In this document: piece after piece, positions 37,183 through 45,127 of the stretch
Position numbering within the stretch: position 1 is the first letter of the stretch
Layout of the letters: each line of letters starts with the position of its first letter
Assembly (NCBI GenBank): GCA_963774445.1
Contig: CAVZFC010000026.1
Location: 489,284 to 553,283 of the forward strand
Source of the DNA: CAVUQH01 sp963774445
Lineage (GTDB): Bacteria > Myxococcota_A > Polyangia > Haliangiales > Haliangiaceae
Direction: 5' to 3'
Length of the DNA: 64,000 bases
Program-made: the position numbers and the translations under genes
Notes under the pieces: model-generated
Database searches by the model: none
The model's input: only the letters and a program-made list of their open reading frames with translations
Told to the model about the DNA's origin: nothing

Positions 37183-38571
37183 CTACAGGTCGAAGCGCTC
37201 GAGGTAGTTGGGCACGACGACGTTCCAGCCGCGGCCGGTCAGGCGCGCGCGCGCGGCGTCTAGCGACGACGGCTCGCCGTGGACGAGAAAGGTGCGTTTG
37301 GGCGGGCGGCCGAAGTGCGACAGCCAGGCGTCAACCTCGCCGTAGTCGGCGTGGGCGGAGAAGCCGTAGATCTGGCCGATGCGGGCGCGCACGGGCACGT
37401 TGACGCCGTGGATGCGGACGCTCTGCTCACCTTCGAGCAGGCGCCGGCCGCGCGTTCCCACTGCCTGGTAGCCGACGAACAGCACCGTGGTCTCGGGGTC
37501 GGGGAGGCGCCGCTTGAGGTGGTGCAGGACCCGGCCGCCGGTCGCCATGCCGGCGGCGGAGATGATGATCATCGGTCCGCCGTGCCGGTTGATCGCCCGC
37601 GACGCCTCGACGCTGCGGGTGAACTCGACGTGGTTGGGATGCAACAGGTCCTCGCCCGCCAGCATCGCGCGTGCCATCTCGGGATCGTGCTCGTCGCGGT
37701 GGAGGAGATAGAGCGGCGTGGCGTTGCACGCCATCGGGCTGTCGACGAAGATCGGCAGGGCCGGAATCCGGCTGGCCTGCTGCAGCTTGTACAGGTGGTA
37801 GAGGATGTGCTGGGTTCGCCCGATGGCGAAGGAGGGGATGATCAGCACGCGCTTCTCGGCGACGGTGCGCTCGACCTCGTCGGACAGATCCGACTGCGGG
37901 TGGTGGCTCTCGTGCAGTCGATCGCCGTAGGTGCTCTCGAGCAGCAGCGTGTGGGCGCGCGGGATCTCGGCCGGGTCGCAGATGATCGGGGTGTTCGGCC
38001 GGCCGAGGTCGCCGGTGAAGATCACGCGATCGCCGTCGGCGTCGCCGCCCTCGAGGTTGACCTGGACGATGGCGCTGCCCAGGATGTGACCGGCGTGGTG
38101 CAGGGTCACGGTCATCCCCTTGCACAGCTCTTTGGGCCGGTCGTAGGGCAGGGCGTGCATGCGCGGGATGCAGCGCAGCGCCGACTCCTCGGTGTAGAGC
38201 GGCAGCGCCGGGTGGTGCTTCGAGTAGCCCTTCTTGTTGGCGTAGCGGGCTTCCTCCTCCTGCAGGCGGGCGGAGTCGGGGAGCATGATCGCGCACAGGT
38301 CGCGGGTCGCCGGCGTGCAGTAGATCGGGCCCTTGAAGCCCTCGTCGAGCAGGCGCGGCAACCAGCCGGTGTGATCGATGTGCGCGTGCGACAGCACCAC
38401 CGCGTCGATCGAGCGCGGGGTGACCGGGAAGCGGTCCCAGTTCTTCTTGCGGATCGCCTTGAGCCCCTGGAACAGGCCGCAGTCCAGGAGGATGCGCTTG
38501 CCCTCGTGTTCGAGCAGGTGCCGGGAGCCGGTTACGGTGCCGGCCGCGCCGAGAAAGTGGATGGACGCCAT
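37183..38571 (-). CDS. MBL-fold beta-CASP RNA metallohydrolase
   Basis: A 462-residue protein of the RNase J/CPSF-like metallo-beta-lactamase group. The metal site is VVLSHAHIDHTGWLPRLL, LHHAGHILGSAIVQVN and VIFTGDLGRPNTPI; beta-CASP motifs follow (IPSFAIGRTQHILYHLYK, SAAGMATGGRVLHHL, IYGFSAHADYGEVDAWLSHF, FLVHGEPSSLD). Such enzymes process or degrade RNA as endo- or exonucleases. The in-frame open stretch continues upstream to 39783 but has no family similarity there; MASIHFLGAAGTVTGSRHLL from ATG 38571, next to GGAGG, is the natural start. Confidence 0.9.
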   Translation of the reverse strand: MASIHFLGAAGTVTGSRHLLEHEGKRILLDCGLFQGLKAIRKKNWDRFPVTPRSIDAVVLSHAHIDHTGWLPRLLDEGFKGPIYCTPATRDLCAIMLPDSARLQEEEARYANKKGYSKHHPALPLYTEESALRCIPRMHALPYDRPKELCKGMTVTLHHAGHILGSAIVQVNLEGGDADGDRVIFTGDLGRPNTPIICDPAEIPRAHTLLLESTYGDRLHESHHPQSDLSDEVERTVAEKRVLIIPSFAIGRTQHILYHLYKLQQASRIPALPIFVDSPMACNATPLYLLHRDEHDPEMARAMLAGEDLLHPNHVEFTRSVEASRAINRHGGPMIIISAAGMATGGRVLHHLKRRLPDPETTVLFVGYQAVGTRGRRLLEGEQSVRIHGVNVPVRARIGQIYGFSAHADYGEVDAWLSHFGRPPKRTFLVHGEPSSLDAARARLTGRGWNVVVPNYLERFDL

Positions 38572-38613
38572 CGACCTCCAGCCTAGCCCATCTCTGCTAA
38601 GGTGGGCGCCGCC

Positions 38614-39771
38614 ATGCCCAGCTCTCGATCGCGTCGACTCGGCGCCCTGGTGCAATCCGACATTCGCCGCATGACTCGCCTCGCCGACGAGCGCGGGGCG
38701 ATCAACCTGGGCCAGGGGCTTTGCGACCTGCCCACGCCGCCGCCGGTGGCCGCCGCGGCCAAGGCGGCGATCGACGCGCAGAAGAGCATCTACACCTATC
38801 CCGAGGGGATCCTCGAGCTGCGCCAGGCGATCGCCCGCAAGCTGCTCCGGGACAACGGCATCGAGGCCGATCCGATGAGCGAGATCGTGGTGACGGTCGG
38901 CTCGGCCGGCGCGTTCACCTCGGCGATCCACGGCATGCTGGACCCCGGGGACGGCATCCTGCTCATGGAGCCGTACTACGGCTACCACCTCAACGCCTCG
39001 ATTGTCGCCGGGCTCGAGCCGCACTACCTGACCCTCGAGCCGCCGGAGTTCGCGCTCACAGAGGAAGCCCTGCGCGCGTCGCTGCGGCCCAACACCAGGG
39101 CGATGGTGGTCTGCACGCCGTCCAACCCCAGCGGCAAGATGTTCACCCGCGCCGAGCTCGAGGCGGTCGACCGGGTCGCCGCCGAGCGCGACCTCCTGGT
39201 CATCACCGACGAGATCTACGAGTACATCCGCTACGACGGGCGCGAGCACATCTCCCCGGCCACCGTGGGCAACCTGCGCGAGCGCACGGTCACGATCATG
39301 GGGCTGTCCAAGACCTTCAGCATCACCGGCTGGCGCATGGGCTATGCGACCGCGCCGCCCGAGATGGCCAAGGCGATGACCCTGGTGACGGATCTCTTCT
39401 ACATCTGCGCCCCGGCACCGCTGCAGTACGGCGTGGCCGCCGGCTTCGAGCTGCCGCAGAGCTTCTTCACCGAGCTGGCCGCCGACTACCAGCGCAAGCG
39501 CGATCGCTTCTGCGCCGCACTGGCCGACGCCGGGCTCGATCCGATCGTGCCCCACGGCGCCTACTACGTGCTGGCCGACGTGTCGCGGCTGGGGCAGGAG
39601 ACGTCGCTGGATGCCGCCATGTGGCTGATCGAGCACGCCGGCGTGGCCGCCGTACCGGGCAGCGCCTTCTACCGCGGCGCCACCGGCGAGACGCTGCTCC
39701 GCTTTTGTTACGCCAAGGACGACGAGGCCCTGGACGAGGCGTGTGCACGCCTGCGCCGCCTGGCCCGTTGA
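38614..39771 (+). CDS. Class I/II pyridoxal-phosphate aminotransferase
   Basis: A 385-residue fold-type I aminotransferase. The PLP lysine sits in GLSKTFSITGWRMGY; other landmarks are INLGQGLCDLPTPPPVA, VVCTPSNPSGKMF and ITDEIYEYIRYDG. Family members transaminate aspartate, aromatic amino acids or related acids; the substrate is not evident. ATG 38614 follows AAGGTG. The gene diverges from the metallohydrolase with a 42-base gap and is followed 29 bases later by the PEBP gene. Confidence 0.88.
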   Translation: MPSSRSRRLGALVQSDIRRMTRLADERGAINLGQGLCDLPTPPPVAAAAKAAIDAQKSIYTYPEGILELRQAIARKLLRDNGIEADPMSEIVVTVGSAGAFTSAIHGMLDPGDGILLMEPYYGYHLNASIVAGLEPHYLTLEPPEFALTEEALRASLRPNTRAMVVCTPSNPSGKMFTRAELEAVDRVAAERDLLVITDEIYEYIRYDGREHISPATVGNLRERTVTIMGLSKTFSITGWRMGYATAPPEMAKAMTLVTDLFYICAPAPLQYGVAAGFELPQSFFTELAADYQRKRDRFCAALADAGLDPIVPHGAYYVLADVSRLGQETSLDAAMWLIEHAGVAAVPGSAFYRGATGETLLRFCYAKDDEALDEACARLRRLAR

Positions 39772-39800
39772 ACCCGAATTCACGAGAGGAGAACGAGACG

Positions 39801-40436
39801 ATGAAGGTCCACAGCAACAGCTTCGAGAATGGCGAGCGTATGCCCGCGTCGGTTGCCTTCGGGGTGTTCGATCCGGCCTCCCACGTGGCGTTGTCGGACA
39901 ACCACAGCCCGCACCTGGCCTGGGAGGAGGCGCCGTCCGGCACCAAGTCGTTCGCCGTAGTGATGTTCGATCCCGACGTGCCGTCGGTGGGGGACGACGT
40001 CAACAAGGAAGGGCACAAGGTGTCGGCCGAGCTGCCGCGCGTTGACTTCTTCCACTGGGTGCTGGTCGACCTGCCCGCCGGCACCAGTGAGCTGGCCGAG
40101 GGCGAGTTCTCGACCGGCATCACGCCCCACGGCAAGGCGGGCCCGGGCGCGCCGCGCGGCGGTCGCCACGGGATCAACGACTACACCGGCTGGTTCGCCG
40201 GCGACGACGACATGAAGGGCGACTACTACGGCTATGACGGCCCGTGCCCGCCGTGGAACGACGAGCGGCTGCACCGCTACGTCGTCACGGTCTACGCGCT
40301 CGACATCGACGAGCTGCCGGTTGACGGTCGCTTCACCGGCGCCGATGTGCGCGCGGCGATGCAGGGGCACATCCTGGCCGAGGCCAGCACCAGCGGGGTC
40401 TACGCCATCTACCCCGACGCGCGGCCCGCGTGGTGA
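39801..40436 (+). CDS. YbhB/YbcL-type phosphatidylethanolamine-binding-like protein
   Basis: A 211-residue PEBP/Raf-kinase-inhibitor-like protein. It has the family's SPHLAWEEAPSGTKSFAVVM and the ligand-pocket strand FFHWVLVDLPAGTSEL, then PCPPWNDERLHRYVVTVYAL. Bacterial members are small cytosolic or periplasmic proteins of unclear function; no signal peptide is seen here. The ribosome site GAGAGGAG is strong and fixes ATG 39801. It overlaps nothing and is followed by the pseudouridine synthase after 22 bases. Confidence 0.9.
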   Translation: MKVHSNSFENGERMPASVAFGVFDPASHVALSDNHSPHLAWEEAPSGTKSFAVVMFDPDVPSVGDDVNKEGHKVSAELPRVDFFHWVLVDLPAGTSELAEGEFSTGITPHGKAGPGAPRGGRHGINDYTGWFAGDDDMKGDYYGYDGPCPPWNDERLHRYVVTVYALDIDELPVDGRFTGADVRAAMQGHILAEASTSGVYAIYPDARPAW

Positions 40437-40458
40437 TGCGGGCGATCCGGACCGCGAG

Positions 40459-41367
40459 GTGACGCGCAAGGTTCGGATCGAGGTCGCGCCCGAAGAAGCC
40501 GGCCTGCGTCTCGACCAGCTCCTGGCCGCTCGGGTTCCGGAGCTGTCGCGGCGCAAGGCGCGCGTGCTGCTCGACATCGGCGGCGTGTTCGTTGACGGCC
40601 ACCGGATCAAGATCGCCGGGCGCAAAGTCTACGCCGGTCAGGTGATCGAGGCGGCGCTCGGCGGCGCCCTCGATCGGGCCAGTGGCGAGGTCGGGCGGGC
40701 AGCGCGCGAGCGCGACGACGCCAGGCTGCCCGACTTCGCGATCGTTCATCAGGACGACGACCTGGTGGTGGTGGACAAGCCATCGGGCCTGTTGACGGCG
40801 CCGACGCCGGAGAGCGACCGCGGCAACCTGGCGGCGATGCTCGAGCGGCAGCTGGGCAAGCGGGTGTTCGTCGTCCACCGGCTGGATCTCGAAACCAGCG
40901 GGCTGCTCTGTTTCGCGCTGACGTTGACGGCCAACCGGGCGCTGTCCGAGCGTTTTCGCACCCACGATCTCGATCGCGAGTACGAGGCGGTGCTGGCCGG
41001 GCGGCTCGAGCCGGAGCCGATCGAGGTGACCGAGCCGGTCGGCGGCAAACACGCGCGCACGCGCCTCATCGTGGTCGAGCGGATCGGCGACGTCGCCACC
41101 CGGGTCCGCGCGCGGCTCGAGACCGGGCGGACCCACCAGATCCGCCTGCACGCCCGGCATCTGGGCCATCCGGTGCTGGGCGACCCGCGCTACGGCGACG
41201 GTGCCGAGCCGCGGCCTCCGCGGATGGCGCTGCACGCGGCGCTCCTGGCCCTGGCGCACCCGCGCACCGGCGCTGCGCTGCGCTTCGAGTCGCCGCTGCC
41301 TCCGGAGCTGGAAGAGTGGCTGGTCGGGTTGCGCGCGAGCGCCGAGCGATCGACGCTGGCTCCATGA
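40459..41367 (+). CDS. RluA-family pseudouridine synthase
   Basis: A 302-residue protein with an N-terminal S4 RNA-binding domain (GLRLDQLLAARVPELSRRKA) and a pseudouridine synthase domain containing the catalytic aspartate in VVHRLDLETSGLLCFAL, LVVVDKPSGLLTAP, and the RTHQIRLHARHLGHPVLGDP motif. It isomerises uridine to pseudouridine in rRNA or tRNA; the exact site cannot be inferred. GTG 40459 is the first in-frame start after the preceding gene. The stop overlaps the next gene as ATGA. Confidence 0.9.
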   Translation: MTRKVRIEVAPEEAGLRLDQLLAARVPELSRRKARVLLDIGGVFVDGHRIKIAGRKVYAGQVIEAALGGALDRASGEVGRAARERDDARLPDFAIVHQDDDLVVVDKPSGLLTAPTPESDRGNLAAMLERQLGKRVFVVHRLDLETSGLLCFALTLTANRALSERFRTHDLDREYEAVLAGRLEPEPIEVTEPVGGKHARTRLIVVERIGDVATRVRARLETGRTHQIRLHARHLGHPVLGDPRYGDGAEPRPPRMALHAALLALAHPRTGAALRFESPLPPELEEWLVGLRASAERSTLAP

Positions 41368-41666
41368 TCGAGCGCTACGTCTTCATCAAGCTCAACGCCG
41401 AGCACGCCACCGACGCCGGCCGCGCCGCGGTCGCCGCCCACACGCGGGAGGTCTTCCCCACCATCCCCGGGGTCACCGGCGTGCGCGTCGGCCTCCCCGC
41501 CGACGAGGCCGCGCGCCGCTCGTGGGACATCTCCATCGCCGTGCAGTTCGCGTCGGCAGGCGATGTCGAGCCGTACCGCCAGCACCCGACCCACCTGGCC
41601 TACGTCAACGAGTACCTGGCGGCGCGCAAAGAAGTGCTCAAGGCCTGGAGCTTCGAAGTCGTCTAG
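41364..41666 (+). CDS. Dabb-family stress-responsive A/B-barrel protein
   Basis: A 100-residue ferredoxin-like small protein. It starts MIERYVFIKLNAEHATD and keeps the Dabb pattern: Gly-rich VTGVRVGLPADEA, the WDISIAVQFASAGDVEPYRQ strand, and HPTHLAYVNEYLAARK. Dabb proteins form dimers; some catalyse cyclisation and many have no known reaction. It overlaps the synthase stop as ATGA and its end overlaps the converging HAD gene by 4 bases. Confidence 0.85.
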   Translation: MIERYVFIKLNAEHATDAGRAAVAAHTREVFPTIPGVTGVRVGLPADEAARRSWDISIAVQFASAGDVEPYRQHPTHLAYVNEYLAARKEVLKAWSFEVV

Positions 41667-42496
41667 AGGCGGTCGAGGATCCAGGTGGGGGCAATGGCGT
41701 GGTCGCGCGCGGCGTCCTCGGCGCGGGTGATGCCGGTGGCGACCAGCGCGGCGTCGAGGCCGAAGCGGCGGGCTCCGGCGATGTCGGTCTCGAGCTGATC
41801 GCCGACCATCAGCAAACGGCGCGAGCCGGCGCGGCGGACCGCCTCGGCGAACAGCTGCGGGTTGGGCTTGCCCAGCCGTTCGAAGCGCAGTCCGCGGCCG
41901 GGGTGACGGCGCTCGAGCGCGGCCTCCAGCGCCAGGGTGGCCGCGCCGATGGTGAAGCCGTAGCGACCCGGCGCCGCGGGATAGATCAAGTCCGGGTTCG
42001 GTTGCACGAGCGCGGGCGGGCAGCCGGCGTTGACCGCGCGGATCACTGCCGACAGCGTGGCGTCGAGCGTGGGCAAGAAGTCGAAGCCGTCCTCGTCGCC
42101 GGCGACCACGACCTCGACGTCGGCGTCGGCGTCGGCGTCGACCGGTACGACCCGGCCACCGGCGCGTTCGACGTAGCGCCGGGCGTCGTCCGGACCGAGC
42201 ACGAAGCAGCGGGCGCCGGCCAGCCGGTGCATGGCGAACCAGCCGCCGAGGAGCGATCCGGAGGTGACGATCTGCTCGGCCTGCACGCGAAAGCCGAACG
42301 CGCCGAGGCGCGCGGCGATGGTCTCCGGCAGGCGCGAGGCGTCGTTGGTGACCACCAGGTACGGCACCCCGGCGGCTTCCAGCTCGCGCACCGCCTCGGG
42401 GGCCCCGGCGATGGCGCCGCTGGTGTCGACCAGGACGCCGTAGGCGTCGAGGAGGACCGCGTCATAGCTGGTGGCGACGTCGAGCAGGCGGGTCAC
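41663..42496 (-). CDS. HAD-IIA family phosphatase (NagD-like)
   Basis: A 277-residue HAD hydrolase. Motif I is AVLLDAYGVLVD, where the second aspartate of DxD is replaced by tyrosine-glycine context DAYG; motif II is VVTNDASR, the lysine region is FERLGKPNPQLFAEAV, and motif III/IV is LLMVGDQLETDIAGARRFG. The C2 cap between motifs II and III fits HAD-IIA sugar-phosphate or nucleotide phosphatases. Within it lies an acidic run DADADAD encoded by a 6-base repeat (42119-42142). GTG 42496 is the start. Motif I lacking the second Asp may affect phosphatase activity. Confidence 0.85.
   Translation of the reverse strand: MTRLLDVATSYDAVLLDAYGVLVDTSGAIAGAPEAVRELEAAGVPYLVVTNDASRLPETIAARLGAFGFRVQAEQIVTSGSLLGGWFAMHRLAGARCFVLGPDDARRYVERAGGRVVPVDADADADVEVVVAGDEDGFDFLPTLDATLSAVIRAVNAGCPPALVQPNPDLIYPAAPGRYGFTIGAATLALEAALERRHPGRGLRFERLGKPNPQLFAEAVRRAGSRRLLMVGDQLETDIAGARRFGLDAALVATGITRAEDAARDHAIAPTWILDRL
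42119..42142. repeat. 6-bp tandem repeat inside the HAD gene
   Basis: GTCGGC is repeated three times, then GTCGAC. On the coding strand it gives alternating Asp-Ala. Such a repeat can gain or lose units without breaking the frame. Confidence 0.7.
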
Positions 42497-42640
42497 CGGG
42501 CCAACCGTACGTCAGGTGGCCGGCGCCGTGGGCCCGCGATGCAGCGTGGGGCCGAGGCGCCAGGTCCGGTGACGGGCGGAGCGACTGGCTACGGCCGTGG
42601 CACGGGATATGACGGGTATGTCACGGCCCGGGCGCGTGAA

Positions 42641-42667
42641 CCCCCGGTTTTCCGAGGGGGCCGGGGG
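42641..42667. promoter_or_regulatory. GC-rich hairpin with alternative pairing
   Basis: CCCCCGG (42641-42647) pairs perfectly with CCGGGGG (42661-42667). Alternatively its first five C bases pair with GGGGG at 42656-42660. The two stems exclude each other. There is no following T tract, so this is not a classic terminator. Confidence 0.35.
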
Positions 42668-42784
42668 CTCACCGGATCGGATTTAACTGAATGAAATCAG
42701 TATTGAATGTCCCTCTTGTCGGCCATCCGGATGGCACCACCGGGGCATGGCCTGGCAATTGCCTGTCCCCCCCTGCGGCCGAAG

Positions 42785-42813
42785 TTGTTGCAATTCATGG
42801 CCCGCGTTACTAT
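42785..42813 (+). promoter_or_regulatory. Candidate promoter of the capsule operon
   Basis: TTGTTG (42785-42790), 17-base spacer, TACTAT (42808-42813). Each box matches the vegetative consensus at four of six positions, and it is oriented toward kpsF 129 bases downstream. Confidence 0.3.
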
Positions 42814-42942
42814 CGACTTGGCAACTTATCCTTACCTGTCGCTGTCATGCACGGAACCGGAGCGTCCCGCTTCGCCCTTCTGTTTCGGGAGGTTGGCGCC
42901 GGTCGTGCGGCCTCCCCACCATAGCTTAGGAGTTCGTTAGAC

Positions 42943-43944
42943 ATGCTCGACGATGCCCCGCAACGCGTTGTCGCACTGCGCAAACGGCGCGACCTCGACG
43001 CTCGCAGGCAGTTGATCGACGAGGCGCGTTCGGTGTTCACCCGTCAGGCCAGCGCCCTGGCGGAGCTGGCCGATCGCCTCGACGAGCAGTTCGCCGCCGC
43101 CGTGGAGCTCCTCAACGGCACGACCGGCCACGTGGCCGTCATCGGCGTGGGCAAGTCCGGCCTGATCGGCCAGAAGATCGCCTCGACGCTGGCCTCTACC
43201 GGGACCCCGGCCTTCTTCGTCCACGCCGCCGAGGCGCTGCACGGCGACCTGGGGATGGTCACCGACCGCGAGAGCGCGATCCTCATCTCGCGCAGCGGCG
43301 AGACCGACGAGGTGGTTCGCCTGTTGCCCCACCTGCGCCGCCGTGAAATTTCGATGGTCGCCCTGGTGGGCAACCTCGACTCGACCCTGGCCGGCCAGGT
43401 CGACGTCGCGCTGGATGTGTCGGTCGAGCGAGAAGTCTGTCCCAACAACCTGGCGCCGACGACATCGACCCTGGCCGCGCTGGCCATGGGCGACGCGCTC
43501 GCGGTCGCCCTGTCACGGCGGCGTGGCTTTTGTGCCGCCGATTTCGCACGCTGTCACCCGGGCGGTACCCTGGGGCGCGATCTGGCGACCGTCGCCGACG
43601 CCATGCGCGGGCACGACCTGCCGGTCGTCTCGCCGTCGGCCACGGTCGGAGAGTCGCTCATCACCATCACCGAAGGCAGGCTCGGCCTGTGTCTGGTGAT
43701 GAACGGCGAGCGTCTCGTCGGGCTGGTCACTGATGGTGACCTGCGCCGCTCGATGCAGCGTCACGACAACCTGTTGACTCTCCGCGTGTCGGAGATCATG
43801 ACCTTGAACCCGGTGACCATCGACGAGGACACGCCCCTCGCGGAGGCCCACCTGCGCATGCAGCAGATGAAGCTGAAAGCGTTGGTCGCGGTCAACCGCA
43901 AGGGCAAGGTGACCGGGGTCGTCGAGGTCTTCGACGAGAGGTAG
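42943..43944 (+). CDS. kpsF: Arabinose-5-phosphate isomerase KpsF/GutQ type
   Basis: A 333-residue enzyme that converts ribulose 5-phosphate to arabinose 5-phosphate, the first step of Kdo synthesis. The SIS domain (about 45-200) shows VIGVGKSGLIGQKIASTLAS, HGDLGMVTDRESAILISRSG and LTLAPTTSTL-like PNNLAPTTSTLAALAMGD; a CBS pair (about 205-333) follows with IMTLNPVTIDEDTPLAEA. ATG 42943 follows TAGGAG at a slightly long distance. It heads the capsule operon. Confidence 0.92.
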   Translation: MLDDAPQRVVALRKRRDLDARRQLIDEARSVFTRQASALAELADRLDEQFAAAVELLNGTTGHVAVIGVGKSGLIGQKIASTLASTGTPAFFVHAAEALHGDLGMVTDRESAILISRSGETDEVVRLLPHLRRREISMVALVGNLDSTLAGQVDVALDVSVEREVCPNNLAPTTSTLAALAMGDALAVALSRRRGFCAADFARCHPGGTLGRDLATVADAMRGHDLPVVSPSATVGESLITITEGRLGLCLVMNGERLVGLVTDGDLRRSMQRHDNLLTLRVSEIMTLNPVTIDEDTPLAEAHLRMQQMKLKALVAVNRKGKVTGVVEVFDER

Positions 43945-43946
43945 TT

Positions 43947-44351
43947 ATGTCTCGCGGCGTTCAATGCCGGTGGCTTCTGGCAGCGTTCATCGTCCTCGCC
44001 ACTGGTTGTGGTTCTTCTCCACCGCCGGTCACCGACCCGGACTACCGGGCGCTCACCCGGCCGGGCACCGAGCCGGCCGAGAGCGAGGTCGACCGTGCGG
44101 TGTTGCAGGCGGTTGACGGCATGGCCGTCGACGCGCCGACGCCCGTGGCCGGGCACACGGTGACGGCGGGTCCGACGTACGCGGCGGCTAGCGGCCGCGC
44201 GTGCCGGGCGGTCAGCGTGAGCGGCGAGTCGGCCGCGCGGCTGGTGTGCAAGATCGGCGACACCTGGGCGTTCGTGCCCGACGTCGTGGCCACGCCGGTG
44301 GCGCCGGCGGGCACGGCGAACGACTCGGGCGCCAAGGAGTCGGCTCCGTGA
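43947..44351 (+). CDS. Small putative lipoprotein in the capsule operon
   Basis: A 134-residue protein with a signal peptide ending in the lipobox VLATGC. The proline-rich mature start is followed by a small C-terminal domain with a cysteine pair: GRACRAVSVSGESAARLVCK then IGDTWAFVPDV. That C-x-n-C-x-n-W pattern resembles small surface-antigen-type lipoproteins (DVU3141-like) seen beside export loci. It begins 2 bases after kpsF and overlaps kpsM (GTGA), so it is made with the export machine. Role unknown; a helper of the outer-membrane channel is possible. Confidence 0.68.
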   Translation: MSRGVQCRWLLAAFIVLATGCGSSPPPVTDPDYRALTRPGTEPAESEVDRAVLQAVDGMAVDAPTPVAGHTVTAGPTYAAASGRACRAVSVSGESAARLVCKIGDTWAFVPDVVATPVAPAGTANDSGAKESAP

Positions 44352-45127
44352 GCTTGCTCCACGGTCTCAAGGTCGAGTCCGACGTCGTCAGGGCCCTGAT
44401 CTTGCGCGAGACCCGGACCCGGTTTGGCAAGAACCGCCTGGGCTACCTGTGGGCTTTCCTCGAGCCGGTGGTCATGATCCTGACCTTCTGGGCGCTGTTC
44501 GACATCGTGGGACGGCAGGCGCCCTACGGGATGGATCTGTTCACGTTCATCGGCACGGGCATCGTGCCCTACTTCCTGTTTTCCAACTCGGCGCACCGGG
44601 TCGCCGATTCCATCAACGGCAACCAGGCGCTGCTCTACTATCCGCATGTCCAGCCCATCGATCTGGTGATCGCGCGTCTGCTGCTCGAGGCGGCGACCTA
44701 CGCCTTCGTCTTCGTCGCGCTGATGGGGGCCCATGCGCTGTGGAACAGCGAGTTCGAGATCGACAGCTCCCTCATGGTGATCGAGGGGTTCGCGCTGATC
44801 TCGCTCCTGGGCGGCGCCATCGGGCTCATCTTCATGGCCCTGGCCCAGTTCTCACCGGTGGTCGACCGGGCCCGTGGCCCGCTGCTCCGCCCGCTGTTCT
44901 GGGTCTCGGGGATCTTCTTCACCGCGGAGACGATGCCCGAGCACGCACGCGACACCGTGCTGGTAAATCCCGTGCTCCATGCGGTCGAGCTGATTCGCGG
45001 CGGGTTCTTCGTCGGATACAGCGCCAACCACGCCAATCCCGCTTACGTGCTGCGGTGGATCCTGGTGCTCGGGCTGGCTGGTCTGCTGCTCGAGCGCGTC
45101 GTGCGCCGCCGGATCGAGGTGACATGA
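44348..45127 (+). CDS. kpsM: Capsule ABC transporter permease
   Basis: A 259-residue inner-membrane protein with about six hydrophobic helices (VVMILTFWALFDIV, FIGTGIVPYFLFSNSA, AATYAFVFVALMGAHALW, FALISLLGGAIGLIFMALA, LLRPLFWVSGIFFTAE, VLRWILVLGLAGLLLE). The cytoplasmic N-terminus has LILRETRTRFGKNRLGYLWA, the typical Wzm/KpsM coupling motif. It exports lipid-linked capsule polymer with KpsT. GTG 44348 overlaps the lipoprotein stop, with AAGGAG 8 bases upstream; the end overlaps kpsT as ATGA. Confidence 0.9.
   Translation: MSLLHGLKVESDVVRALILRETRTRFGKNRLGYLWAFLEPVVMILTFWALFDIVGRQAPYGMDLFTFIGTGIVPYFLFSNSAHRVADSINGNQALLYYPHVQPIDLVIARLLLEAATYAFVFVALMGAHALWNSEFEIDSSLMVIEGFALISLLGGAIGLIFMALAQFSPVVDRARGPLLRPLFWVSGIFFTAETMPEHARDTVLVNPVLHAVELIRGGFFVGYSANHANPAYVLRWILVLGLAGLLLERVVRRRIEVT

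Larger units (their letters stand above)
42497..42942. other. Leader region before the capsule operon, 446 bp
   Basis: Lies between the HAD gene (minus) and kpsF (plus) and must hold the promoter of the long capsule operon. It contains a GC-rich hairpin (42641-42667), then a stretch 42681-42710 that is about three-quarters A/T, unlike its surroundings, and a candidate promoter at 42785-42813. Short open frames (such as 42691-42924) have no ribosome site and no recognisable protein. Confidence 0.5.

Noticed and set aside
41663..42496. Phase-variable repeat in the HAD gene
   Set aside because: The repeat unit is 6 bases, so copy changes keep the frame; it gives only a variable Asp-Ala run.
42641..42667. 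Rho-independent terminator before the capsule operon
   Set aside because: No T tract follows the hairpin and no gene ends there on either strand.
42691..42940. Three overlapping small frames before kpsF
   Set aside because: They lie in a likely leader/promoter region, with unusual composition and no ribosome sites.
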